From positions 1 to 38,166 of the forward strand of contig JAIPIB010000002.1 in assembly GCA_021734905.1 (NCBI GenBank): a stretch of 38,166 nt of DNA, given 5' to 3'. This document shows, one piece after another, positions 25,718 through 34,079 of the stretch (positions within the stretch are counted from its first letter, which is position 1; every line of letters starts with the position of its first letter). Made by a program: the position numbers and the translations under genes. The notes under the pieces were generated by a model. That model was not told where the DNA came from, did no database searches, and saw nothing but the letters and a program-made list of their open reading frames with translations. This DNA is from Minisyncoccota bacterium. Lineage in GTDB: Bacteria; Patescibacteriota; Minisyncoccia; Phycocordibacterales; UBA918.

Positions 25718-26698
25718 ATGTTTTTTGAGCTTTATTCACAAAACATAAAAGTTATTAAAAAAAAATATATTCTATATTTTTTTACTGCATTTGCATTTTC
25801 TTTTGTTTTTGTAATTTTACTATTTAATTTCATCAATGAAGCACCTAGAAATTTTCCTGTAGCAACAGACATTACCATCGAAGATGGTATGACTCTTAAC
25901 GAAATAACAAAATTGCTAGGCGAAGTAAACGTAATTCGCTCACCGCTTTATTTTTATTTTCTTGTGTCACATTCTTTCAAAAATGCGTATATTCAAGCTG
26001 GGACATATTCGTTTCCAATACCATTAACATCAAAAGATGTGGCAGATAAAATTACAAGCGGAAGAAACACCAAACCGTTGCTTAAGGTTACCTTTCCTGA
26101 GGGTTTCAAAGCAAAAAATCTTCATAGTTTTTTGCCAGAGACATACTCAAACATACCTACTGAGTCATTTTCTCAGTATGAAGGATATCTTTTTCCTGAC
26201 ACATATTTTATTTCAAAAGATATGCCGTTTCAAGAACTTGTTAAACTTATGCAAGTAACATTTATAGAAAAAATTGAGCCACTTATACCACAAATTGAAT
26301 CATCAAAATTTACATTAGATGAGGTAGTTATACTCGCTTCTATTATTGAACGTGAAGCAAAAGATCTTGAATCAAAAAAGATGGTATCTGGTATTTTGCA
26401 AAATAGATTAGCAAAAAACATGCCTCTGCAAGTTGATGCGAGTCTTGATTTTATTTTAGATAAGACAAGTGAAGAACTTACTCTCGATGATTTATCAGTT
26501 GATTCACCCTATAATAGTTACATAAATAGAGGACTTCCCCCGACACCAATCGCAAATCCTGGACTCGAATCACTAATGGCAGTTCTTGAGCCTATAAATT
26601 CTGACAACATCTATTACCTTACTGGAAATGATGGTATGTTCTATTATGCGAAAACTTTTGAGGAACACAAAAAGAATAAGAAACGTTACCTAGAATAA
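25718..26698 (+). CDS. mltG: Endolytic murein transglycosylase MltG
   Basis: 326 aa, typical YceG/MltG size. One N-terminal membrane anchor (about residues 11-31), a LysM-like region (DITIEDGMTLNEITKLLGEV), then the catalytic domain with YEGYLFPDTY, LASIIEREA (catalytic-type Glu211), LQNRLAKNMPLQVDASLDF, and SPYNSYINRGLPPTPIANPG. The enzyme cuts nascent glycan strands at the outer face of the membrane and sets their length. It begins 3 nt after the DUF8128-like gene and is followed by mnmA after 14 nt, so the genes are probably co-transcribed. Confidence 0.95.
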   Translation: MFFELYSQNIKVIKKKYILYFFTAFAFSFVFVILLFNFINEAPRNFPVATDITIEDGMTLNEITKLLGEVNVIRSPLYFYFLVSHSFKNAYIQAGTYSFPIPLTSKDVADKITSGRNTKPLLKVTFPEGFKAKNLHSFLPETYSNIPTESFSQYEGYLFPDTYFISKDMPFQELVKLMQVTFIEKIEPLIPQIESSKFTLDEVVILASIIEREAKDLESKKMVSGILQNRLAKNMPLQVDASLDFILDKTSEELTLDDLSVDSPYNSYINRGLPPTPIANPGLESLMAVLEPINSDNIYYLTGNDGMFYYAKTFEEHKKNKKRYLE

Positions 26699-26712
26699 TA
26701 TTCTAAATTACT

Positions 26713-27792
26713 GTGCAGACAACATCAAAAAAAGAAATAGTATTTGTAGGCCTCTCTGGTGGGGTAGATTCTAGTGTTGCTGCCAACAGACTTATTAAAT
26801 CTGGACACACAGTTATTGGAGTTTTTATCAAAACATGGCAACCTGATTTCCTTGAGTGCACATGGGAAATAGAAAGACTTGACGCCATGCGTGTAGCAGC
26901 ACACTTAGAAATTCCATTTATGACCTGCGATGCGGAAAGTACTTATCGTGACGATGTTGCTCAATACATGATTGCAGAATACAGAAAGGGAAAGACTCCC
27001 AACCCTGACGTTATGTGCAATAAGTTTGTTAAGTTTGGAACTTTTCTTAAATTTGCAATCGAACATGGCGCCACAAGGGTTGCGACCGGGCACTATGCGA
27101 GACTCGAACAAAAAAATGGAGTGAGTTACCTATATAGAGGTGTGGATCATTCGAAGGATCAAAGTTATTTTTTATGGTCTCTATCACAAGAACAGCTTGG
27201 CTACATGCACCTTCCCGTAGGCGATACAGTCAAGGATGCAGTTAGAAAAGAAGCATCAAGAGAGAAGTTACCAACGGCCATGAAACAGGACAGTCAAGGC
27301 ATTTGTTTTTTGGGTCAGGTTGATATCAAGGAATTTCTTTCACAGTACATTAAATCTGAGCAAGGATCTGTTCTTAATCAAGAAGGAAAAGTAATTGGTT
27401 CACACGATGGTGCTTTTTTCTACACGATTGGCCAAAGGCATGGATTTTTTGTGACGACAAATTCTCATGAAAGTACTCCTTACTATGTTATTGAAAAAGA
27501 TATTCAAAATAACACTATTACAGTCTCAGAAAATCCTAAGCGTCTATCAGGTACAATGATTCAGTTATCGAATGTTAATGCCATAGGAGACCCGATTTCC
27601 GGAGAGTGCACTGCTCAGTTTAGGTACAGACAAAAACCTTTTAAGGTTTTGTATACGCAACACGATAATGACCATGCTATTATAAACATAATAGATCCAC
27701 ACATTGAATTCCCATCTCTTGGACAATCATGTGTCCTCTACAGAGGGGAACGGTGTTTAGGTGGTGGAATTATTAATGATTTTTTATGTTAA
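26713..27792 (+). CDS. mnmA: tRNA-specific 2-thiouridylase MnmA
   Basis: 359 aa, normal length, GTG start at 26713 placed just before the conserved N-terminus. The PP-loop is GLSGGVDSS (residues 13-21). The catalytic cysteines are Cys102 in TPNPDVMCNKFVKFG and Cys198 in QDSQGICFLG. TGHYARL and DQSYFLWSL are further family blocks. It thiolates U34 of tRNA Lys, Glu and Gln using sulfur passed from a desulfurase. The stop overlaps the start of the following nuclease gene by 7 nt. Confidence 0.96.
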   Translation: MQTTSKKEIVFVGLSGGVDSSVAANRLIKSGHTVIGVFIKTWQPDFLECTWEIERLDAMRVAAHLEIPFMTCDAESTYRDDVAQYMIAEYRKGKTPNPDVMCNKFVKFGTFLKFAIEHGATRVATGHYARLEQKNGVSYLYRGVDHSKDQSYFLWSLSQEQLGYMHLPVGDTVKDAVRKEASREKLPTAMKQDSQGICFLGQVDIKEFLSQYIKSEQGSVLNQEGKVIGSHDGAFFYTIGQRHGFFVTTNSHESTPYYVIEKDIQNNTITVSENPKRLSGTMIQLSNVNAIGDPISGECTAQFRYRQKPFKVLYTQHDNDHAIINIIDPHIEFPSLGQSCVLYRGERCLGGGIINDFLC

Positions 27793-28613
27793 TTACAAAA
27801 GCTGACGGATCCAAAGAGGAATTCAAGGCCCGCAAACTTGTTGCATCTCTAAAAAAAGCTGGTGCACGCCCTTCAGAAATTGCCAGTATCGTCAAAGAGA
27901 TAGAAGCTTCACTACTTGAAGGAATGAAAACTCAGAATATCTATCAAAAGGCATTCTCACTACTACGAAATAGCAACGACCCTACAGCGGCTAAATACTC
28001 ATTGCGTAGAGCTGTTTTTAATCTTGGGCCAACAGGATTTCCTTTTGAGGATTTCTTAGGAAAAATTTTTGAAGCTGAAGGATATAAAACAAAACGTCGC
28101 CTTATTTTACAAGGTAAGTGTGCAGTGCACGAACTAGATCTTGCTGCATACTCGCCCGGGCATAGCTTTGTGGCAGAAGCGAAATTTCATATGAATCCAG
28201 GTATTAAGTCTGATCTTCAAGTAGCGATGTATTCATATGCACGATACCTAGACCTGCAATCAACAAGAATCTGTACAAATGATACCTGTGGGATTATTTC
28301 TCTTTATGTTATTACGAACACAAAGTTTACAAAAGCAGCGATTGACTATGCTGCATGTACAGGAATTAAACTTTTAAGCTGGGACTACCCATCGCATGAC
28401 TCACTCCATTCTAAAATTGAAAAATATAGTATTTATCCAATAACAGTACTGACACATCTAACCACCACTCAAAGACGACAACTTCTAGAGCTCGGCATTA
28501 TTCTATGTTCAGAACTTGAAAAAAATCAGCAGTTACTACAAAACATTGGATTGTCAAGTCAAAAAATTGATGCTGTACTACATGAAGCTAGCTTATTGAG
28601 TGGCTTGAAATAA
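27786..28613 (+). CDS. ATP-cone / restriction-endonuclease-like fusion protein
   Basis: 275 aa. Residues 1-80 fit an ATP-cone (LITKADGSKEEFKARKLVAS), the nucleotide-sensing module of ribonucleotide reductases and NrdR. A PD-(D/E)XK domain follows: Glu88 in GFPFEDFLGKIFEAEGY, Asp118 in VHELDLAAY, and Glu131-x-Lys133 in FVAEAKFHM, the full catalytic set of an Mrr/YraN-like nuclease. The C-terminal 100 residues are helical with a helix-hairpin-like end (LLQNIGLSSQKIDAVLHEAS). Such fusions exist in other bacteria; the function is not established. Overlaps mnmA by 7 nt, so expression is coupled. Confidence 0.8.
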   Translation: MLITKADGSKEEFKARKLVASLKKAGARPSEIASIVKEIEASLLEGMKTQNIYQKAFSLLRNSNDPTAAKYSLRRAVFNLGPTGFPFEDFLGKIFEAEGYKTKRRLILQGKCAVHELDLAAYSPGHSFVAEAKFHMNPGIKSDLQVAMYSYARYLDLQSTRICTNDTCGIISLYVITNTKFTKAAIDYAACTGIKLLSWDYPSHDSLHSKIEKYSIYPITVLTHLTTTQRRQLLELGIILCSELEKNQQLLQNIGLSSQKIDAVLHEASLLSGLK

Positions 28614-28619
28614 GTATTT

Positions 28620-28687
28620 TTGACAAACAAATCCTGATTATGTGCAATTTAACGGCTTATGTATTGGAACTTTTTGCATGCTATAAT
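28620..28687 (+). promoter_or_regulatory. Tandem promoters of the DUF7282-like gene
   Basis: P1: TTGACA (28620-28625), 17 nt, TGCAAT (28643-28648). P2: extended -10 TGCTATAAT (28679-28687). P2 would give a leader of about 32 nt before ATG 28726. Confidence 0.55.
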
Positions 28688-28725
28688 CTTTCAATATTAA
28701 TAGATGTAGTAGTTACGTAAGAAAT

Positions 28726-29256
28726 ATGTCAGAAGTAGAAAAGCAGGAAAGTCAGAAGACAGTAGTAGCATTTATTACAGGTTTACTCATCGGCGGTTTA
28801 CTTGTTTGGGTTTTTTCATCTTCACCAGAGAGTAAGGTTGTGGTTGTGGCAGATGACCAAACAGAAAATAAATCTGAGCAAGTGTCAGACACAACTCAAG
28901 GTAGCGACAAGGAAACGTCTGCTACAAAGACAAAAGAAGTTATTGGTAAGGGATCAATTACAATCACCAACCAAGATGCAGGGAACTTCGTAGCGCTTGA
29001 TTCAGTTGAATTTCCATCAAATTCTGGTTGGATTGTTGTTCGTGATTATATGGATGGTGTTCCGGGCAATGTTCTTGGGGCAGCACGATATGATGTAGAC
29101 GGCGGACTGACACCAAATTCAGTTGAACTAATTCGAAACACAACATCAGGTAGTTCATATCAAGTAGTATTTTACACAAATGAAGGCGATATGACTTTCA
29201 AACTTGATGAAGATATGCCTATCGATACTACTGCTGCAACATTCAAAGCTAATTAG
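28726..29256 (+). CDS. Membrane-anchored extracellular protein, DUF7282-like
   Basis: 176 aa. One hydrophobic span (about residues 11-31, VVAFITGLLIGGLLVWVFSS) is followed by a Ser/Thr/Glu/Lys-rich linker (to about residue 78) and a beta-rich domain with SGWIVVRDYMDGVPGNVLGAA then RYDVDGGLTPNSVEL, which resembles the DUF7282 fold of archaeal and CPR surface proteins. Probably displayed outside the cell. Function unknown. It has its own tandem promoters and a terminator. Confidence 0.7.
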   Translation: MSEVEKQESQKTVVAFITGLLIGGLLVWVFSSSPESKVVVVADDQTENKSEQVSDTTQGSDKETSATKTKEVIGKGSITITNQDAGNFVALDSVEFPSNSGWIVVRDYMDGVPGNVLGAARYDVDGGLTPNSVELIRNTTSGSSYQVVFYTNEGDMTFKLDEDMPIDTTAATFKAN

Positions 29257-29273
29257 GTCACGTCTTATTTAGC

Positions 29274-29304
29274 AGCAAAAAAGCCCGACTTGGGCTTTTT
29301 TGCT
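29274..29304 (+). terminator. Intrinsic terminator after the DUF7282-like gene
   Basis: 13-bp perfect stem (29274-29286 with 29292-29304; AGCAAAAAAGCCC) with a 5-nt loop and a T6 run in the 3' arm. Confidence 0.85.
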
Positions 29305-29321
29305 ACTTGAAACACGTGAGG

Positions 29322-29330
29322 TGTTATACT
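29322..29330 (+). promoter_or_regulatory. Extended -10 promoter of the repair/HD/M16 gene run
   Basis: TGTTATACT at 29322-29330 ends 9 nt before ATG 29340, predicting a leader of 2-3 nt. The six genes to 33962 have gaps of 1-9 nt or overlaps and may all depend on it. Confidence 0.55.
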
Positions 29331-29339
29331 AATAACTAT

Positions 29340-30125
29340 ATGAGTACATTTGTGAAAAAGTATAACCCCAATCGAAATGCTGACTGGAACTATGGCGGTA
29401 CTAAATGGAGGCTTTCGCGTTCAAAAATTGATTTGTTCTTGGAATGTCCACGGTGTTTTTATATTGACAATAAACTAGGAACAGCACGGCCACGTGGTCC
29501 AGCATTTACGCTCAACGTTGCGGTTGATGCTCTCTTTAAGAAAGAGTTTGATATCTACAGAAAGAACAAGGCACCTCATCCACTTATGCAAAAGTACAAA
29601 ATTGATGCAATTCCATTTGAGCATAAAGCACTCAATACGTGGCGTGAAAACTTTGAAGGAATTGATTTCAAACATGAACCAACAGGATTTACTGTTTCCG
29701 GTGCAATTGACGATGTCTGGATTACTCCTGAAAAAAAACTCATTGTGGTTGACTATAAGGCAACGGCAAAAGAAGGCACAATCGTGACACTTGCTGACTC
29801 AGCATGGGAAGACCAGTACAAACGGCAAATAGGAGTTTATCAATGGCTATTTTTACAGAACGGCTTTGAAGTAGACTCAGTGGGGTATTTTGTATATGCA
29901 AACGGTAGTTCAGAGCCGAATGAATTTAATAATGTACTCACATTTGAAACCACACTTGTACCCTGTGAAGGTGACCATACCTGGATAGAACCAACACTTC
30001 AAGAAATTAAGGAATGTCTTGAAAATTCGACATACCCTGCTTCAGGAAATGGATGTGAGTTTTGTTCTTACCGAGAGGCATGTGGTAAAAAATTGCAGGA
30101 TATTTATAAAAATGAAAAAAAGTAG
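29340..30125 (+). CDS. Cas4/RecB-like PD-(D/E)XK nuclease with Fe-S cysteines
   Basis: 261 aa from ATG 29340 (the ORF-track TTG at 29307 lies upstream of the promoter). The nuclease core is VSGAIDDVWITPEKKLIVVDYK (Asp124/125, Asp138, Lys140), and Gln residues in DQYKRQIGVYQWL follow as in RecB/Cas4 motif III. Cys36 in LECPRCF and the C-terminal Cys239, Cys242 and Cys248 (GCEFCSYREAC) fit the one-plus-three cysteine clasp for a 4Fe-4S cluster seen in Cas4 and AddB. No CRISPR array or cas gene is near. A single-strand DNA nuclease in repair is likely. Overlaps the next gene by 14 nt. Confidence 0.85.
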   Translation: MSTFVKKYNPNRNADWNYGGTKWRLSRSKIDLFLECPRCFYIDNKLGTARPRGPAFTLNVAVDALFKKEFDIYRKNKAPHPLMQKYKIDAIPFEHKALNTWRENFEGIDFKHEPTGFTVSGAIDDVWITPEKKLIVVDYKATAKEGTIVTLADSAWEDQYKRQIGVYQWLFLQNGFEVDSVGYFVYANGSSEPNEFNNVLTFETTLVPCEGDHTWIEPTLQEIKECLENSTYPASGNGCEFCSYREACGKKLQDIYKNEKK

Positions 30126-30384
30126 TACCTCATTTGCCGATACTGTAAGGCTTATAGTTCGAAAAATTCCTTCAGGTAAAACTATGAGTTATAAAGAAGT
30201 CGCCGGAGCAGCAGGAAGCCCTAAGGCAGCCAGAGCAGTTGCTCGTGTTATGGCTATGAATTATGATGAAACTATACCCTGCCATAGAGTAGTCTGTTCA
30301 AATGGTACTCTCGGTGGGTATAATAGAGGAGGATCAATTACAAAAGGCATCTTATTACAACGAGAAGGCGTAACCTTACGATAA
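30112..30384 (+). CDS. Methylated-DNA--cysteine methyltransferase domain protein
   Basis: 90 aa from ATG 30112. It is only the DNA-binding, active-site domain of the Ogt/MGMT family: VRLIVRKIPSGKTMSYKEVA, RAVARVMAMN, IPCHRVVCSNGTLGGYNRGG. The acceptor Cys57 in PCHRV is present, so it is not an alkyltransferase-like (PWHRV) protein. It lacks the N-terminal domain of full-length enzymes (about 160-170 aa). Repairs O6-alkylguanine or marks it for repair. The ORF-track start at 30019 lies deep within the nuclease gene and is rejected. Couples with the nuclease by a 14-nt overlap. Confidence 0.88.
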   Translation: MKKSSTSFADTVRLIVRKIPSGKTMSYKEVAGAAGSPKAARAVARVMAMNYDETIPCHRVVCSNGTLGGYNRGGSITKGILLQREGVTLR

Positions 30385-30385
30385 T

Positions 30386-30766
30386 ATGAATAATTCAAAC
30401 TCACTTTCAAACGACACAACGCGACGCTTAGATCGTGATATAGAGACAATCCAGAGATCACTTGTTGATATTCAACGTGACATCGAAGAACTTAAGCGAG
30501 GAGTATCTGATAAAGAGTGGAAGGAAAGAGAGATCGATTCTGAAAAAACAGCAGCTGAGCGAAAGCTTAAGGAAGCACAGCAAGTATTTACAGATTCTGA
30601 AAGGAGACATAAGGATTTCAAAGAAACTATCAGACTCCAGATGCGCGGTCTAGAAGATACAATACGAAAGCAGACTGAGCTCACCCATAGACTTAGTGAC
30701 TACCAAAAAAAGAGAGATGCTGAAACCTCATATTTAATTCGACAATCTTCAGGTGGTCGTCATTAG
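30386..30766 (+). CDS. Coiled-coil protein of unknown function
   Basis: 126 aa, almost entirely charged heptad-type helix from about residue 12 to 112 (RRLDRDIETIQRSLVDIQRD, IEELKRGVSDKEWKEREI). No membrane span or catalytic motif. It begins 1 nt after the alkyltransferase stop and ends 9 nt before the HD gene, so it belongs to the same transcript. A structural or scaffold role is plausible; nothing more can be said. Confidence 0.75.
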   Translation: MNNSNSLSNDTTRRLDRDIETIQRSLVDIQRDIEELKRGVSDKEWKEREIDSEKTAAERKLKEAQQVFTDSERRHKDFKETIRLQMRGLEDTIRKQTELTHRLSDYQKKRDAETSYLIRQSSGGRH

Positions 30767-30775
30767 AATTTATTC

Positions 30776-31372
30776 ATGAGTTATTCTTACGCTGTTGAAC
30801 AAGCAATTAGAGCTGCATCTGTATTACATAAAGATCAGGTTCGGAAAGGGAAGGTCCCATATCCTTATGTAACACATCTTTTTGCTGTTGCAATGATTGT
30901 TTCTGACTACACATCTGACGAGAATACTATTGTTGCAGCACTTCTTCATGACACACTTGAAGACACTGACTACACGGAAGCGGAGCTTGAGGACGACTTT
31001 GGCGGTGATGTGAAAGATATTGTACTCTCAGTCACTGAGCCGTCTCTTAAAACTGATGATAAATCTGGCGTCTCAGAGCAGAAGAAGCAATACCTCAAGC
31101 AACTCAAGGTAGCCTCCGAACGAGCACTCGTTGTTGCTGCGGCAGACAAAATTCATAATATGCGTTCTATCGTTGAGGAATATTATGATAATCATTCAGA
31201 ATTTATCGCAGATTTTGGATCATCATTTGATGATCGGATGTATATGTACCAAGAGATCAGCAATACACTCAACCGAAATCTAAAAAATGCTATACTGTCC
31301 GAGTTCAATAGTGTCTTTACAGAATATAAAAATTTTATACAAGATGTCGAAAAAAAGAGAAACGAATACTAA
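30776..31372 (+). CDS. HD-domain phosphohydrolase (SpoT/Mesh1-like)
   Basis: 198 aa. The HD residues are His34 (VTHLFAVAM), His58-Asp59 with Glu62-Asp63 (LLHDTLEDTDYT) and Asp124 (AADKIHN), the pattern of ppGpp hydrolase domains of RelA/SpoT and of stand-alone Mesh1/SAH enzymes. RKGKVPYPYVTH matches the substrate-side loop. There is no synthetase, TGS or ACT domain. It may hydrolyse (p)ppGpp or another nucleotide; no synthetase is visible in the window. The M16 peptidase gene begins 29 nt before its stop. Confidence 0.85.
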   Translation: MSYSYAVEQAIRAASVLHKDQVRKGKVPYPYVTHLFAVAMIVSDYTSDENTIVAALLHDTLEDTDYTEAELEDDFGGDVKDIVLSVTEPSLKTDDKSGVSEQKKQYLKQLKVASERALVVAAADKIHNMRSIVEEYYDNHSEFIADFGSSFDDRMYMYQEISNTLNRNLKNAILSEFNSVFTEYKNFIQDVEKKRNEY

Positions 31373-32669
31373 CAAATTTTCTACAACAAAAAGTCCTTCT
31401 CTTGCAAAAATTCGTAGTTATAATGAGGTTACTGAATACAAGATCAGAACAAATGGTTTAACTGTGCTTTATGTGCACAAGCCAGGATCTAGTGTTGTTA
31501 CAAGCAACATTATGTATAAAGTCGGCTCGCGAGATGAAAAAAGAGGTGAGACAGGCATTGCACACATGCTTGAACATATGGTTTTTAAACCTACGTCTCA
31601 TGACGTCAAACGAAAAACCGATTCAGCTGCAATGGTTTTTGAAAGTGAGACAGGTGCTATAGTCAACGCAAATACATGGAAAGACCGAACGACCTACTAT
31701 TTCTCTTACCCATCAGAGCATTTTGACAGGGCATTACGAATAGAGGCAGAGCGCATGCATGGAGTAATTCTTACTGACAAACAGTTTAAACCTGAGCGTA
31801 CAAATGTACTCAGTGAGTATGATATGTATGCCGGTGAAGAAGAATTTGCTCTTTCAGTCCAGATGTCAAATGTTGCTTTTCAGTCCCATCCATATGGTCA
31901 TGAAACTATAGGCTTCCGAGAAGATATCGAAGCATATACGACTGAGATGCTTCAAACATTTTATGAGACCTACTATGCTCCCAACAATGCTGTACTTACT
32001 GTTATTGGTGACGTTACTGAAGCAATAATGAAGAAGGCTGTCCTTAAACATTTTGGTTTGCTGACACCCTCTTTGAAACTTACTCCACGCATAAAAATTA
32101 CAGAGCCAAAGCAAGAGGGTCTACGTACAATTACCATTAAGCGTAAGTCTTCAACAAATGTTTACGCGTTAGGTATCCTGAATGACGGCTTTCCTCAAAA
32201 AGGATGGTTCGAAACAATGGCTATTTTAGATATGCTTGCGGGAGGCACAGATAGCATCCTTCATAAAAAATTAGTCGACACTGGCCTTGCTACACAGATT
32301 CAAACATCGATAGAACCTCTGCAAGACAAAAATCTTGCAACTATATTTGTAATACTAAGTACAAAAGCAACGAACGAAAAAATCCACACAATCATCCAAA
32401 ACACCATCAAATCACTTACACTCAAGATAATTAAGCCATATCTAAAGAAAACTACTGCGAAAGCACTCGTTGGGGAGTATACAACCCGAGAAAGTAGCCT
32501 CGGTTACACCGCAGAGCTCGTAGAATACATTAGTGCTGGGGCACCTGAGCAGTTTTTTGCAACTGAAAAACTATTAACCAGTATCACTCCTAGAGACATT
32601 CTCATTCGAGCCAAATCTGTCTTTGATGAGTCACAAATAACCATCGGCTATTTCATTGGAACACCATAA
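31344..32669 (+). CDS. M16 family zinc metallopeptidase (catalytic subunit)
   Basis: 442 aa from ATG 31344; the ORF-track start (31287) is deeper inside the HD gene and adds unrelated residues. The inverted zinc motif HMLEH lies at 74-78 with Glu158 in RTNVLSEYDMY as likely third ligand. Two M16 repeats span the protein as in mitochondrial processing peptidase beta and PqqL-like enzymes. It pairs with the downstream M16 protein that lacks the zinc motif, starting 3 nt after its stop, typical of heterodimeric M16B peptidases. Cleaves short peptides; no signal peptide is evident. Confidence 0.92.
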   Translation: MSKKRETNTNKFSTTKSPSLAKIRSYNEVTEYKIRTNGLTVLYVHKPGSSVVTSNIMYKVGSRDEKRGETGIAHMLEHMVFKPTSHDVKRKTDSAAMVFESETGAIVNANTWKDRTTYYFSYPSEHFDRALRIEAERMHGVILTDKQFKPERTNVLSEYDMYAGEEEFALSVQMSNVAFQSHPYGHETIGFREDIEAYTTEMLQTFYETYYAPNNAVLTVIGDVTEAIMKKAVLKHFGLLTPSLKLTPRIKITEPKQEGLRTITIKRKSSTNVYALGILNDGFPQKGWFETMAILDMLAGGTDSILHKKLVDTGLATQIQTSIEPLQDKNLATIFVILSTKATNEKIHTIIQNTIKSLTLKIIKPYLKKTTAKALVGEYTTRESSLGYTAELVEYISAGAPEQFFATEKLLTSITPRDILIRAKSVFDESQITIGYFIGTP

Positions 32670-32672
32670 TTT

Positions 32673-33962
32673 ATGCACACAACATCAAAACAAACAAACG
32701 GCGTGTCAGCAGTAAGAATCATTCGTGATAATGAACGTCTTGCTGTGTGTAAAATCTCCATTCCAAATAAAGATGCCCATTCACCAAAGAATGATGTTTT
32801 ACGAACCATATATTCAGAGCTGCTTTTGTCTGGATCCAAAGACTTTTCACGCGAGACACTACATGATGCTCTTGCCAAACTTGGTTCAGAAATATGTGTT
32901 CACGCTGACGCAAAAAATATTAGTATCTCATTAGATGCACTTGATATTACTCTCACGAAGACACTTAAAATTCTTACAAATGTCATCATATTCCCGACGT
33001 TTAAAGACTCTGAGCTAAAACAAGTAAAAGAACATCTTATAAATTCTTTAGTTTTAGAAAAGGAAAATGCTCGTTCACGAGCTCATCAACAATTTGTATC
33101 AGCACTCACAAGCGTAGATGATTTTAGACACCCCTTCAGTATTGACACTCTTATTTCAGAGGTGGCACAAATTAATCGTGACGATATTAAAGCATTCCAC
33201 ACTTCTCTCTGGAGGCAGAACTGGCTCCTCACGTCAGGTGGAACTGATAAAACATGCGCTACGATTGAAAACATTGTGATAAACATTAGAAGATGTGACG
33301 ATACACAAGTAATGGAAGCACCAATTAAGTTAACTGGACTCTCTGTGTCCCGTTGCACACTTTCCCTTATTGACATCCCACACCGACAAAATATTGAATT
33401 CAGCATCGGAAATGTGCTTCCATTATTCAGAAGTGACCCTGATTTTCCAGCATTTTCTTTCGGCTTTAATGTTCTAGCTTTACCGGGCTTTTCTGGTCGA
33501 CTTATGAGTACTGTTCGAGCAAAAGAAGGTCTTACGTACTCAATTTATGGATATATTGAATCATGCACCCTGAGCGAACAAGGTTTTTGGAGGATTGTTA
33601 CTTTTTTCAGCCCTAAGGATGTAGAAAAAGGAATTATGTCTACCACAAGAGAAATAACTCGTATGTGTGAAAAGGGAATGTCAAATGATGAATTGAGAAG
33701 GTTCAAGGCAATCTTACATACTCGATTTGTTCTCGCTGAGGATTCACTTCTAAAGAAGGTGAGTGAGGCTCATTCACTTTCATTGATCGGTTTTTCTCAA
33801 CAAGATTTTACCAAGTATAAACAAGACATTGAAAATATGACTGTTGCAAAAGTTAATACCGCAATGAAAAAATACCTGAGCCCAAAGGCAATTGTTTTCA
33901 GTGGCGCCGGCCCAACTCAAAGTATTACGAAGGTGCTCAAGAAAGCTATATCCCGAATATAA
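32673..33962 (+). CDS. M16 family protein, non-catalytic partner
   Basis: 429 aa. It has the M16B fold landmarks, including the substrate-binding Arg/Tyr pair region GRLMSTVRAKEGLTYSIYGY, but the first domain has no HxxEH zinc motif (IYSELLLSG at the equivalent place). It therefore probably forms the inactive half of a heterodimer with the M16 enzyme encoded just upstream, closing its chamber and contributing to substrate binding. The short gap (3 nt) supports equal expression. A small hairpin without a T-run (33966-33982) follows. Confidence 0.9.
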   Translation: MHTTSKQTNGVSAVRIIRDNERLAVCKISIPNKDAHSPKNDVLRTIYSELLLSGSKDFSRETLHDALAKLGSEICVHADAKNISISLDALDITLTKTLKILTNVIIFPTFKDSELKQVKEHLINSLVLEKENARSRAHQQFVSALTSVDDFRHPFSIDTLISEVAQINRDDIKAFHTSLWRQNWLLTSGGTDKTCATIENIVINIRRCDDTQVMEAPIKLTGLSVSRCTLSLIDIPHRQNIEFSIGNVLPLFRSDPDFPAFSFGFNVLALPGFSGRLMSTVRAKEGLTYSIYGYIESCTLSEQGFWRIVTFFSPKDVEKGIMSTTREITRMCEKGMSNDELRRFKAILHTRFVLAEDSLLKKVSEAHSLSLIGFSQQDFTKYKQDIENMTVAKVNTAMKKYLSPKAIVFSGAGPTQSITKVLKKAISRI

Positions 33963-34063
33963 ACGAGCTATATACTAGCTCTCGTACACTTGAGTCTAAA
34001 ATGATTTTGCTCTGGGAAAGTGCTTTGACACTTTATGGGCTAGAAAGAATTCCTTTAATCTTG

Positions 34064-34069
34064 TATAGT
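34064..34069 (+). promoter_or_regulatory. -10 element of alaS
   Basis: TATAGT 10 nt before ATG 34080, predicting a leader of about 3 nt. A TTGACA at 34025-34030 is too far upstream to pair with it. Confidence 0.45.
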
Positions 34070-34079
34070 AGCTAACATT

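Noticed and set aside
29340-30125. Cas4 as part of a CRISPR-Cas system
   Set aside because: No direct-repeat array and no other cas genes occur in the window; context is DNA repair.
31287-31343. Upstream start of the M16 gene given in the ORF track
   Set aside because: It adds 19 residues overlapping the HD gene without family resemblance; ATG 31344 is adequate.
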